Of a DNA stretch of 64,000 nucleotides, positions 9,300 through 17,322 are shown one piece after another. The stretch is taken from positions 1,240,001 through 1,304,000 of the forward strand of contig NZ_AP027130.1 of NCBI RefSeq assembly GCF_027925145.1, given 5' to 3'. The position numbers and the translations under genes are program-made. The DNA is from Thermodesulfomicrobium sp. WS. GTDB lineage: Bacteria; Desulfobacterota; Desulfovibrionia; Desulfovibrionales; Desulfomicrobiaceae. Position 1 is the stretch's first letter; every line of letters begins with the position of its first letter. The notes beneath the pieces were generated by a model. The model saw nothing but the letters and a program-made list of their open reading frames with translations. It was not told the DNA's origin and made no database searches.

Positions 9300-10673
9300 T
9301 TATCTTCCTGGCCACGGCGGGCAGGTGCGGCAGGCGGCGGTGAAATGCGCCGCCAGGCGGGGGTTGGAGCCCAGGTGCAGGTGCACGTAGGTGCCGCACA
9401 CCTGGGCCTTGACCCAGCCGGTATCTCCTTGAGAGCTGCCAAACAGGGGCCGGGCCTCGGGATCGTGGCCGCAGACGCGGGAGTAGTGGAACTCGTGGCC
9501 CCGGGCCGCTTCTCCTTCCTCGCCCAGAGGGCAGGGGGCAGCGAGGGTCACCTGGCGGTAGCCCAGGGCCTGGCGCTGGCGCTCCATGACCGTATGCAGC
9601 TGGAAGAATCCCACCATGGGATGAGTCTGGCCCTGGGCATCGGTCACGCTTTGTCCAAGGTACATGAATCCGCCGCATTCGGCCCACACCGGCCGGTAGG
9701 AGGCGCAGAAGGCGCGGATTTCTTCCCGGAGGCTGCTGTTGGCCGCCAGGCGTGCGGCGTGGAGCTCGGGATAGCCGCCGCAGAGATAGAGCCCCTGGAT
9801 GCCGGCAGGAAGGCGCGTATCCCGCAGGGGAGAGAAGGGGATCAGACGTGCGCCCGAAGCTTCCAAGAGGCGCAGGTTTTCCGCATACACGAAGCAAAAG
9901 GCCGCATCTTGGGCCACGCCGATGGGGACCGCGGGCCGGGGGCTCTCTGCAGGCGCGGGCTGCACGGCGGTGGCGTTGTGCTGCATTGGCGCAAGCGCCA
10001 GCAGGCGATCCACGGCGCCGCTTGCCTCCACCCATTGAGCCAGGCGCTCGAGGTGGGCGCGTGCCTGCGGCAGGTCTGCGGCGGTGATGAGCCCCAAGTG
10101 GCGGCTGGGCAGGGTGATCTCGGGGGCGCGGTCAAGGCACCCCAGAAGGGGCGGGCCCGAGGGAAGTGCGGCCAGGGATGCGGTGAGGATGGCCTGGTGG
10201 CGGCTGGAGGCGACCTGGTTGGCGAGGACGCCGGCTATGGGCAGGTTGGGGTCGAAGGTGGCGAATCCGTGCACCAGGGCGGCCACGGAGCGGCCCATGG
10301 CGCGGGCGTCCACGACGAGCACCACCGGCAGGCCGAGGAGGGCGGCGATCTCGGCGCTGGAGCCGCGGCTCGAGGCGCCATGCCCATCGAAAAGCCCCAT
10401 GGCCCCTTCCACCACCGCCACATCCGCCCCGGCGCAGGCGCGGTGGAAGAGGTCCTGCAGCGCCTGGGCCGGGAGCATCCAGGCGTCGAGGTTGTGGCTT
10501 GCCCGGCCTGTGGCCAGACCATGCAGCCCTGGGTCGATGAAGTCTGGTCCGCATTTGAACCCTTGCACCGTAAGCCCGCGCTTTCGCAGGGCGGCCATCA
10601 GGCCCAGGGCCACCGAGGTCTTGCCGCAGCCGCTTTGGGTGCCGGCGATGAGCAGCGCACGCAGAGCGCTCAT
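9300..10673 (-). CDS. cbiA: Cobyrinate a,c-diamide synthase
   Basis: 457 aa, normal length for CbiA. It uses glutamine and ATP to amidate the a and c side chains of cobyrinate. An N-terminal dethiobiotin-synthetase-like ATPase carries the P-loop GTQSGCGKTS (about 10-19); VVEGAMGLFDG is a family hallmark. The C-terminal class I amidotransferase domain has GGYPELHA, the nucleophile Cys in AECGGFMYLG and the His in GHEFHYS. The start overlaps the stop of cbiL by 4 nt. It is the last gene of the riboswitch-controlled cbiK operon and ends 6 nt from the convergent c-di-GMP gene, with no terminator hairpin in between. Confidence 0.95.
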   Translation of the reverse strand: MSALRALLIAGTQSGCGKTSVALGLMAALRKRGLTVQGFKCGPDFIDPGLHGLATGRASHNLDAWMLPAQALQDLFHRACAGADVAVVEGAMGLFDGHGASSRGSSAEIAALLGLPVVLVVDARAMGRSVAALVHGFATFDPNLPIAGVLANQVASSRHQAILTASLAALPSGPPLLGCLDRAPEITLPSRHLGLITAADLPQARAHLERLAQWVEASGAVDRLLALAPMQHNATAVQPAPAESPRPAVPIGVAQDAAFCFVYAENLRLLEASGARLIPFSPLRDTRLPAGIQGLYLCGGYPELHAARLAANSSLREEIRAFCASYRPVWAECGGFMYLGQSVTDAQGQTHPMVGFFQLHTVMERQRQALGYRQVTLAAPCPLGEEGEAARGHEFHYSRVCGHDPEARPLFGSSQGDTGWVKAQVCGTYVHLHLGSNPRLAAHFTAACRTCPPWPGR

Positions 10674-11422
10674 GGCTGGGGCTCGGAGTCGCTGGTCTTG
10701 GGCGGTGGCGCCGTGCGCTCGGCACTGGGGACCAGCACCAGGGTGAGGTAGGGCCGCGGGGCGCCGTCTGCAGGCAGATCGAGGCAGATGTGCTCTCCGG
10801 GCAGGCCTACGGCCGTGGCCAGGTGACTGCGTTCTGCCGCCCCGGCGGCGGTCAGTGCCTTGTGGATTTGGGCAAAGCGCTTGCCGGCCTTGAGGATGAC
10901 GAGGCTTTCCGTGGCGGCGAGGGCGCCGTGGACTTCTTCCGCCCCGCGTACCGCCGGCAGGATGAGCAGGCGTTCGCGCCCTTCGGCAAGAGGCACGCGC
11001 ATCCTGGCCGCTGCGGCCTGAAAGGAGGTGATCCCCGGGATGACGAGTACCGGAAACTGCGGGTCCTGGGCAAGCAGGGTGCGCAGGAGGTAGCCGAAGG
11101 TGGAGTAGAGCAGGGGATCGCCCAGGGTCAAAAAGGCGCAGCGTTCGCCCTGGCGCACCGCTGTGGCCACCTGGTGGGCGTTTTCCTGCCAGGCGGCCTG
11201 CAGCGTGCTTTCCTGGGTGGTCATGGGAAAGCGCAGCAGCGTCACTGGCGTGTCTGGGGGCAGGTGGGGCCGGGCGATGGACAGGGCGATGGAGTCTTCG
11301 GCGCTGCTGGAGGCTGCGGCAAAGACGTGGGTGCATTGACCAAGGGCCTGGACGGCCGCCAGGGTGATGAGCTTGGGGTCGCCAGGGCCGACCCCGATGC
11401 CGATGAGTTCGCCGGGATACAT
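10670..11422 (-). CDS. cbiL: Precorrin-2/cobalt-factor II C20-methyltransferase
   Basis: 250 aa from the ATG at 11422, chosen because it forms a TGATG junction with the upstream stop and places GIGVGPGDPKLIT at the N-terminus. It transfers a methyl group from S-adenosylmethionine to C20 of the cobalt-containing tetrapyrrole. The tetrapyrrole-methylase fold is shown by GVGPGDP, LTLGDPLLYST (about 95-105) and the VIPGITSFQAAAA SAM-binding region. With CbiK in the same operon, the substrate is likely the cobalt form. The C-terminal 15 residues are a low-complexity Pro/Ser tail. Confidence 0.93.
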   Translation of the reverse strand: MYPGELIGIGVGPGDPKLITLAAVQALGQCTHVFAAASSSAEDSIALSIARPHLPPDTPVTLLRFPMTTQESTLQAAWQENAHQVATAVRQGERCAFLTLGDPLLYSTFGYLLRTLLAQDPQFPVLVIPGITSFQAAAARMRVPLAEGRERLLILPAVRGAEEVHGALAATESLVILKAGKRFAQIHKALTAAGAAERSHLATAVGLPGEHICLDLPADGAPRPYLTLVLVPSAERTAPPPKTSDSEPQP

Positions 11423-12264
11423 CAGGGTTCTCCATGTTCCAGAACGCGCGCTGCGTGCTGGATCCAGGCGGCAAGTTGTTGGGTCGCCGCCACAGCCCGG
11501 GGGGTGGGGCGGGAAAAGGCCGCTTGCTCCGCCTGGAACACCAGACCGCGGCGCACGCACGGCAGGCTTGCGAAGATGGGGCCGCGCTCGGGCAGGGGGT
11601 CAGGATTTGGGTGCATGGGGCCGCGCAGGATGACGCAGACCTCCGGGGCCAGGCGCAGGAGTTCTTCTTCCGAGAGGCGCACGATCTTTTCCGGCGCGGT
11701 CACGGCGTTTTCTCCCCCGGCGGCGAGAATCATGTGGTGCACGATGCTGGCCGTACCGCTCACCACCAAATTGGGATAGCGCAGCTCCACGAGCACCCGG
11801 GGCCGGCGCGCGGCAGAAGCCGCAGCCACGGCGGCAAGGGTGCGCTCCATGGCCTGGACTTGCGCTTCGGCCTGGGCTTCGGCGTCCAGTTCGCGGCCCA
11901 GACGGCGCAGGGAGGCAAAAAGATCGGCAAAGGACTGACCTGGGAGCGCGAGGGTGCGGATGCCGGCGGCCTGAAGCAGGGCGCAAAGCTCCGGGTGCGG
12001 TGCGTCTTCAAGGGTGAGGACCACATCCGGGTGCAGGGCCAAAATGGCCTCGAGGTTGGGCCGCAGATGCGTGCCGATGCTGGGAAGCTGCGGCAGGATC
12101 TCGGCGTCGGCCTCGGTGCGGGCAACGAGCAGGTCCCCGCGCCCCAAAGCCAGGACCATCTCCGCCAGCGCCCCGTGCAAGGCAATGATCCGGGGATGCC
12201 CCGCTGCCTCAGTGGGTAGGGGTGCGGTCAGCAGACACAGGAAGAGGCAGAGCTTGCGGCACAT
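11422..12264 (-). CDS. btuF: Periplasmic substrate-binding protein of a BtuF/FecB-type ABC importer
   Basis: 280 aa from the Met at 12264, which gives a normal signal peptide (MCRKLCLFLCLL... ending TEA); an ATG at 12303 would add 13 residues. Neither start has a good ribosome site, and both overlap the ATPase gene (by 56 or 95 nt). The mature part shows the Peribla_2 pattern (RIIALHGALAEMVLALG, HPDVVLTLED, LVVSGTASIVHHMILAAGGENA). No lipobox is seen, so it is probably a soluble periplasmic protein. With the permease, ATPase and cbi genes around it, corrinoid or cobalt-chelate capture is likely, but the ligand is not proven by sequence. Confidence 0.8.
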   Translation of the reverse strand: MCRKLCLFLCLLTAPLPTEAAGHPRIIALHGALAEMVLALGRGDLLVARTEADAEILPQLPSIGTHLRPNLEAILALHPDVVLTLEDAPHPELCALLQAAGIRTLALPGQSFADLFASLRRLGRELDAEAQAEAQVQAMERTLAAVAAASAARRPRVLVELRYPNLVVSGTASIVHHMILAAGGENAVTAPEKIVRLSEEELLRLAPEVCVILRGPMHPNPDPLPERGPIFASLPCVRRGLVFQAEQAAFSRPTPRAVAATQQLAAWIQHAARVLEHGEP

Positions 12265-13003
12265 CCGCCACGGGATGGCGCACAAGGTGAAACGGCGTGC
12301 CATAGAGGTCTCGCAATCGGTTGGCGGTAAAAAAGTCGCGGGCGGGGCCGTCGTACACCACGCGGCCGCGGTCCAAGGCCACGAAGCGCGGGCAGTACAG
12401 GGCCGCGCCGTTGAGGTCGTGGGCCACGAGCACGATGGTCTGGCCCGTTTGGTGACGTTTGGCGAGGATACTGAGCACGGTGATGGCCCAGGATGGGTCC
12501 AGATGGGCGGCGGGCTCGTCCAGGAGCAGCACCGGGGTCTCTTGCGCCAGGGCCTGGGCGAGGAGCACCCGGGAGAGTTCGCCTGCGGACAAGGTCGGTG
12601 CTAGGCGATGGGCGAGGTGTGCCGCCCCGGTCTCCGCAAGGCAGGCCTCGGCCACGGCGCGGTCGTGGCCGCTGGGGGCGCGAAACGGGCCGCTGTGGGC
12701 AAAGCGGCCCAGGAGCACCACATCCAGGGCCGTGAGCGGGGGCAGGGTCGGTGGGCGCTGGGGCACCATGGCCAGGGTGCGGGCGCGGGTTAGGGCAGCC
12801 ATGCGCTGCACGCAGGTGCCGGCCACGAGCACCGTCCCTGCCTGCGGCCGCGTGAGGGCGCAGATGGTGCGCAGCAGGGTGGTCTTGCCGCAGCCGTTCT
12901 TGCCCACCACCGCGATCCATTCGCCGCGGGCAACATGGAGATGGATGCCTTCGAGCACCAGGCGGCGGCCAAAGCCCACGCAGAGGTTGTCGATGCTGAT
13001 CAC
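12209..13003 (-). CDS. btuD: ABC importer ATPase, BtuD/FecE type
   Basis: 264 aa, starting at a GTG (13003) that overlaps the permease stop (GTGA). Walker A is GKNGCGKTT (about 35-43), the Q-loop VPQRPP, the signature LSAGELSRV (a variant of LSGGQ), Walker B VLLLDEPAAHLD and the switch His AHDLNGA. It is the cytoplasmic motor of the importer formed with the FecCD permease and the BtuF-like binding protein. The long C-terminal overlap with the binding-protein gene suggests coupled translation. Confidence 0.88.
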   Translation of the reverse strand: MISIDNLCVGFGRRLVLEGIHLHVARGEWIAVVGKNGCGKTTLLRTICALTRPQAGTVLVAGTCVQRMAALTRARTLAMVPQRPPTLPPLTALDVVLLGRFAHSGPFRAPSGHDRAVAEACLAETGAAHLAHRLAPTLSAGELSRVLLAQALAQETPVLLLDEPAAHLDPSWAITVLSILAKRHQTGQTIVLVAHDLNGAALYCPRFVALDRGRVVYDGPARDFFTANRLRDLYGTPFHLVRHPVADVPQALPLPVSADRTPTH

Positions 13004-13989
13004 GCCTGCCTCCGGGAGCCCAGGAGCACGAAGCAGAAGGCCGGCGCCCCGGCGAGGGCGGTGATGACGCCCACCGGCAGCTCGGCCCCGTGGGCGAGGA
13101 CGGTGCGCGCGGCCACGTCCGCCCAGAGGAGCACCACCCCGCCCATGACCGCGCAGGCCGGAAGCAAGAGCCCGTGGCGGGGCCCCAGCAGCAGGCGCAT
13201 GCCGTGCGGCACCACCAAGCCCACAAAGCCGATGATGCCGCATACCGCCACGGACGAGGCCGTGAGCCCTGCGGCGGCGAGCACCAATAGGGTGCGGCAT
13301 GCCGCCACCCGTACCCCCAGGGTGTGGGCATACTCTCCGCCCAGGGCGAGCACATCGAGCACCTTGGCGGAGGCAAGGATCACCGCCATAGCCGGCAGGC
13401 CCAGGGGGAGCATCATTGCCACATGCGGCCAGGAGCGGTTTTGCAGGCTCCCCAAGAGCCAAAACACGATGGAGGCCACCGAGTCTTCGTGCAGGGCCTT
13501 CATGAGGGCGATGCAGGCAGCAAGAAAGGTGGAGACGATGATGCCGGCCAGCACCAGGCTTTCCCGGGAAAAGCTGCGCGCCGCCCAGCACAGGCCCAGC
13601 ACCACGGCCACGGCCCCGGCGGCCCCCATAAGGGCGGCAAGGGACACGCCAAGCCCCCCGCTGGCTCCGCTGACCAAGGCCAAAGTGGCCCCGATGCCGG
13701 CCCCGCTGGAGACCCCCAAGGTGAAGGGGTCGGCCAGCGGATTGCCGAGGATGGTTTGCAGGACCGCGCCCGCCACCCCCAGGGCGGCGCCGCAGGCAAG
13801 GGCCAGGACCAGCCGCGTCAGGCGCAGGTCCACCACCAAGCTGGCGGCGTCGTTGCCTGGGCTTGTCAGCGCGGCGAGGACCTCCGGCCAGCGTACGGGA
13901 TAGCTTCCTGCCTTGAGGGCGACCGCGGCGGAGAGGAGGAGCATCGCCAGTACGGCGAAAAGGGCGGCAGGGCGCGGGACGGCGGTCAT
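13000..13989 (-). CDS. btuC: ABC importer permease, FecCD/BtuC family
   Basis: 329 aa with about ten hydrophobic segments, the normal size for a FecCD permease. Recognisable elements are LRLTRLVLALACGAALGVAGAV near 55-75, GNPLADPFTLGVSSGAG, and the coupling-helix region GFVGLVVPHGMRLLLGP near 235-250. It would form the membrane pore for corrinoid (or a related metal chelate) uptake. It follows cbiK with a 15-nt gap and overlaps the ATPase gene by 3 nt. Confidence 0.9.
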   Translation of the reverse strand: MTAVPRPAALFAVLAMLLLSAAVALKAGSYPVRWPEVLAALTSPGNDAASLVVDLRLTRLVLALACGAALGVAGAVLQTILGNPLADPFTLGVSSGAGIGATLALVSGASGGLGVSLAALMGAAGAVAVVLGLCWAARSFSRESLVLAGIIVSTFLAACIALMKALHEDSVASIVFWLLGSLQNRSWPHVAMMLPLGLPAMAVILASAKVLDVLALGGEYAHTLGVRVAACRTLLVLAAAGLTASSVAVCGIIGFVGLVVPHGMRLLLGPRHGLLLPACAVMGGVVLLWADVAARTVLAHGAELPVGVITALAGAPAFCFVLLGSRRQA

Positions 13990-14004
13990 GGCAGGCGCGC
14001 GTCG

Positions 14005-14892
14005 TTAGGGAAGCCCCAGGGCGCCCCACGCGCGCGCCAGGTGCTCCATCCAGATGGCGCTGACGTCCGGGGAGGAGGCGAGCCCATCCAGGACCGGCAC
14101 CGGCTTGATGCCGCGAGAGCGCAGGCGCGAGGCCAGAGATTCCGGGTCATCGCCGCTCATGTCGTTGAGGGCGTGGTCGCCGGCCACGGCCATGAGCGGC
14201 ACCAGACGGGCCTGGGTGGCGCCCAGGGCAGCCAGGGACTGGACGGTCTCGTCCATGGAGGGCGTGCCTTCCACCGTGGTGACGGTAAACCAAGGCGAGA
14301 CCTGCTGCAGGGTGCGATCCAGGGCGGTGTAGAACACGTCGCCGCCGTGGGCGGTGCCGTGGCCGAAGAACACCACGGCCTCGCGCCGGTTACGGTTGGC
14401 GAAACGGCTGGTCAGGGCGGCGGTGAGCTGGCGCACGTCATTACTGGTGGCCAGAAGCGGGGCGCCCACGCTGATGCGCCGAAGGCCCTTGGGCAGACCT
14501 TCCATGCGGGAACAGATGGTCAGGAGGTTGTGGAACTCTTCCCCCGGGATGACGTGCAGGGACTGCACCGCCACGTGGGTGAAGCCGTCGTCGGCCAGCC
14601 GCGCCAGGGCCAGGGCCGGGGAATCCACCACCACACCCTGGGTGCGGATCTTTTCGCGCACCTGCCGGGCGGTGTAGGCCCAGCGCACCTCCACGCCGGG
14701 GTAGCGCTGCCGCACCTGGGCTTCCAGGTGCTCCAGGGCGGTGCGGGCCTCGGGCACGGTGGTGCCGAAGGCCACGAGCAGGATGGCCGGCCGGGGCGGG
14801 AGCTCCGCGCCGTGGCCTGCCCACGCCGGGCAGGCAGCCATCCACAGGCACAGAAAAGCCAGCACAAAAAAACCGCGAACCGGGAAAGTCAT
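14005..14892 (-). CDS. cbiK: Sirohydrochlorin cobaltochelatase, exported CbiK type
   Basis: 295 aa. The ATG at 14892 is preferred over the one at 14904 because GGAGG lies 6-7 nt before it. It inserts Co2+ into sirohydrochlorin, the entry step of anaerobic cobalamin synthesis. A clear signal peptide (RGFFVLAFLCLWMAAC..AWA) precedes the chelatase fold, as in the periplasmic CbiK variant known from Desulfovibrio vulgaris. Metal-site histidines are visible in VQSLHVIPGEEFH, FFGHGTAHGGD and VAGDHALNDMSGDD. It is the first gene after the cobalamin riboswitch. A periplasmic chelatase in front of a biosynthesis operon is odd and may reflect cobalt handling, haem binding or corrinoid salvage. Confidence 0.93.
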   Translation of the reverse strand: MTFPVRGFFVLAFLCLWMAACPAWAGHGAELPPRPAILLVAFGTTVPEARTALEHLEAQVRQRYPGVEVRWAYTARQVREKIRTQGVVVDSPALALARLADDGFTHVAVQSLHVIPGEEFHNLLTICSRMEGLPKGLRRISVGAPLLATSNDVRQLTAALTSRFANRNRREAVVFFGHGTAHGGDVFYTALDRTLQQVSPWFTVTTVEGTPSMDETVQSLAALGATQARLVPLMAVAGDHALNDMSGDDPESLASRLRSRGIKPVPVLDGLASSPDVSAIWMEHLARAWGALGLP

Positions 14893-14989
14893 GAGGACCT
14901 CCATGGGTTTGCGGGGGCAGAAAACACACGGGCACGACGCCCAAGCTCAAGGCCAAGACCCCCGTTGGCGCTCGAGCCGTAGTCCTATT

Positions 14990-15148
14990 GGCCGTGGATC
15001 GGTCTTCCGGCTTGTCCCCCTCGGTTTCCGGCCTTCCCAGGAGTATCCCAGTGACCCGACCGCCCGAAGGCGGGGAAACGAGGTTGCAGGGACTTACGGC
15101 GGCGGGCCCGCTCCCGATTTGCACGGGATTCCCAAGCATCCACAGCAG
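14990..15148 (-). promoter_or_regulatory. Cobalamin riboswitch upstream of cbiK
   Basis: Read on the minus strand, the 158-nt leader has the conserved cobalamin (AdoCbl) riboswitch core in order: GCTTGGGAATCCCGTGCAAA, then GGGAGCGGGCCCGCCGCCGT with AAGTCCC, a GC-rich variable hairpin, GGTCACTGGGA with CTGGGAAGGCCGG, and a closing AGCCGGAAGACC. It ends about 100 nt before the cbiK start. The family is known to repress downstream genes when B12 is plentiful; here that would be cbiK-btuC-btuD-btuF-cbiL-cbiA. The exact ends are approximate. Confidence 0.9.
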
Positions 15149-15157
15149 GTTTGTGTC

Positions 15158-16201
15158 CTAAGGGCGAGGCGGGCAGGGTGTCAACGCGCTCCGCTGCATC
15201 CACTCCATGGCCGCCTGTGCCACGGCTTCTGGGGAAAGGTCGGTCAGGCAGCGGGTATGGCCGTGCGGGCAGACGTTGTGGTTACATGGCTGGCAGGCAA
15301 GGCCCAAGGCCATGTCCTGATGCATGGCCGCGGGATAGCGCCAGCCGCCGCTGGTGGCTCCGCGGATGGTGAAGGACGGTACGCCCACGGCCACGGCCAT
15401 GTGGCGCGGGGCCGAGCAATTGCCCATATGGCCGCGGGAAAGGCGCATGATGGCGGCCATCTGGCGCAAAGCAAGGAGGGTTTCCGGGACCACCACGGCC
15501 TGCGGCGGGCAGGCGGCGGCCAGGCGGCGCACCTCCTTTTCTTCGCCGGGGCCGTAGAGGAGGAGGGCGCGAAATTCCGGCATCCGGCGGTGGATCTCGC
15601 CTACCAGGGCCGCGAAATGCGGCCAGCGCCGGGCAGGCCGGCGGTGGGTGGGGTCCACGGTCCAGAAGCCGCGTTCCTCAAGCCCTGCCTGCTGGATCCA
15701 GTGGCGGGCGGCGGTCGTTTCCTCGGGGCAGAGAAAGACCTCCGGGGCCTCGCCCTGCCAGGTGATGCCCAGGGCCTCGAGGATACCGGCCTTGAAGGCC
15801 GCGGCGTAGGCGCCGGCGCGCGGCGGGTGGGTGTGGGTGTAGAGCAGGCGGTTGTACCAGGGTGCGGGGTAAGAGAGGCGCACGCGCGCCCGGGAAAGCA
15901 GGGTCGCCATGCGGCAGCGGGGAAGCTGCTGGAAGTCCACCACCAGGTCGAAGCCTGTGGCCGCCAGGCGGCTCCACAAGGGGAGGGCTTGGGCGAGGCT
16001 GCGGGGAACCGTCCAGATGCGCGAGATGTGGGGGTTGTGCTCGAGGATGGGGGCGCATTTGGCTTCGGTGAAGACGTGGATCTCTGCTGCGGGAAAGCGT
16101 TGGGCCAGAAGCCGGATGCTGGGGGTGGTGAGGAGCACGTCGCCGATCTGGCGCAACTGGCAGACGAGGATGCGGCGGGGAGAAAAGGCGGCGAGGTTCA
16201 T
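15158..16201 (-). CDS. Glycosyltransferase family 9 (ADP-heptose:LPS heptosyltransferase-like)
   Basis: 347 aa from the ATG at 16201, which overlaps the upstream stop by 4 nt. The N-terminus ILVCQLRQIGDVLLTTPSIR is the GT9 signature. The C-terminal half carries the nucleotide-sugar-binding segment (MRLSRGHMGNCSAPRHMA, VPSFTIRGATSGG), here less canonical than the usual G-D/S-GP-H pattern. It would add heptose to the LPS inner core at the inner membrane. Last gene of a three-gene glycosyltransferase operon; the riboswitch of the next operon begins about 10 nt after its stop. Confidence 0.85.
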   Translation of the reverse strand: MNLAAFSPRRILVCQLRQIGDVLLTTPSIRLLAQRFPAAEIHVFTEAKCAPILEHNPHISRIWTVPRSLAQALPLWSRLAATGFDLVVDFQQLPRCRMATLLSRARVRLSYPAPWYNRLLYTHTHPPRAGAYAAAFKAGILEALGITWQGEAPEVFLCPEETTAARHWIQQAGLEERGFWTVDPTHRRPARRWPHFAALVGEIHRRMPEFRALLLYGPGEEKEVRRLAAACPPQAVVVPETLLALRQMAAIMRLSRGHMGNCSAPRHMAVAVGVPSFTIRGATSGGWRYPAAMHQDMALGLACQPCNHNVCPHGHTRCLTDLSPEAVAQAAMEWMQRSALTPCPPRP

Positions 16202-17322
16202 GGCAGCGTGTCTCGTGTGTTCTGCTGGATGAGGCCGCCAAGGAGGTCCCGGTAAGGGGCAAGGCCCATGGCGGGCCGGAAGTCCGGGCGCTGGGTGCTT
16301 TTGCCCAGGTTGGCGGCGATGGCGCGGGCCACCTGCATGGGGTCGGCGGGGTCCTTGATGATCGCCTCGGGTGCGAGAAAGGCGCTGCTGCCGTTCCAGC
16401 GGGTGGAGATGGTGCAAAGCCCCGTGGCCAGGGCCTCGAGCACGGCGTTGGCGCAGGCGTCGTAGAAGGTATTGAGCACGAAGCCATCCAGGGCGGCGTA
16501 GAAGACGGGCATGTCGTCCACCCGGCCGAGGAAATGCACCCGGTTTTCCAGGCCGTGGCGCCGGGCGTGCGCGAGCGCCTGGTGCGGGGAGCGGCCGCCT
16601 GCCACCCAGAGGTGGACTGCCTTAGGCAGGTGGCGCAGGCTTTCGATCAAGGGAAAGATCCCCTTGAGGCGGAAATTGGTGGCTGCGGTCCCCAGGGCGA
16701 TACAGTCCGGCGGGATATTCCAGAGGCTGCGGGCGCGGGAGCGCGCTTGCGGCGAGGGCGGGGCAAAGCGGCTGGTGTCCGGGGCGTTGTAGATGACCGG
16801 GATGGGGCGGTTTTGGAGCTGGGGGAAGCTTTCGCGCATAAGGTCGCGCACCAGGTGGGAATTGGCCACGAGGATGCGGGAGCCGGAAAGCTGGAGCCGC
16901 TCCACGGCCATGGCCAGCAGGTGGCCGGGGTTGGCCCAGCGGCGCAGCATCTTGGCGTGCCGCGGCCATCCATGGCCGTAGGCCGGGGCGGTGAGTTCCC
17001 AGAAACGCCGGGTAGGGGCGCCGCTGATGCGCAGCACGTCCTGGAAGAGGGTGGTACCCATGCCTATGGTAGCGGCATACCTGCCGGTGCGCCGCGCCCA
17101 TTCCGCGGCCAGGGCGAACCAGAGGATCTTGCCCGCCCGTCCTGGAAGGGGCCGGCCCAGACGCACCACCTGCACCCCTTCCGGGGCGCGGCCGTCCTGC
17201 TGCATACAGAGCACGTGGACCACGAACTCGTCGCGCAGGTATTCGGCCAGACGCCAGGTGAAGCCTTCCATGCCGCCGTAGCGGCCAAGGCGCGGTGCCA
17301 TGAGGGCGATGCGCGGCTTCAT
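16198..17322 (-). CDS. Glycosyltransferase family 4 (WaaG-like)
   Basis: 374 aa with two Rossmann halves of the GT-B fold. The N-terminal half starts IALMAPRLGRYGGMEGFTWRLAEYL, the Gly-rich acceptor loop typical of GT4. The C-terminal half has RVHFLGRVDDMPVFYAALDGFVL and the donor-binding ACANAVLEALATG. Overall layout recalls the LPS core glucosyltransferase WaaG, but sugar specificity cannot be read from sequence. It sits between another GT4 and a GT9, overlapping both by 4 nt, which fits core oligosaccharide assembly. Confidence 0.85.
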   Translation of the reverse strand: MKPRIALMAPRLGRYGGMEGFTWRLAEYLRDEFVVHVLCMQQDGRAPEGVQVVRLGRPLPGRAGKILWFALAAEWARRTGRYAATIGMGTTLFQDVLRISGAPTRRFWELTAPAYGHGWPRHAKMLRRWANPGHLLAMAVERLQLSGSRILVANSHLVRDLMRESFPQLQNRPIPVIYNAPDTSRFAPPSPQARSRARSLWNIPPDCIALGTAATNFRLKGIFPLIESLRHLPKAVHLWVAGGRSPHQALAHARRHGLENRVHFLGRVDDMPVFYAALDGFVLNTFYDACANAVLEALATGLCTISTRWNGSSAFLAPEAIIKDPADPMQVARAIAANLGKSTQRPDFRPAMGLAPYRDLLGGLIQQNTRDTLP

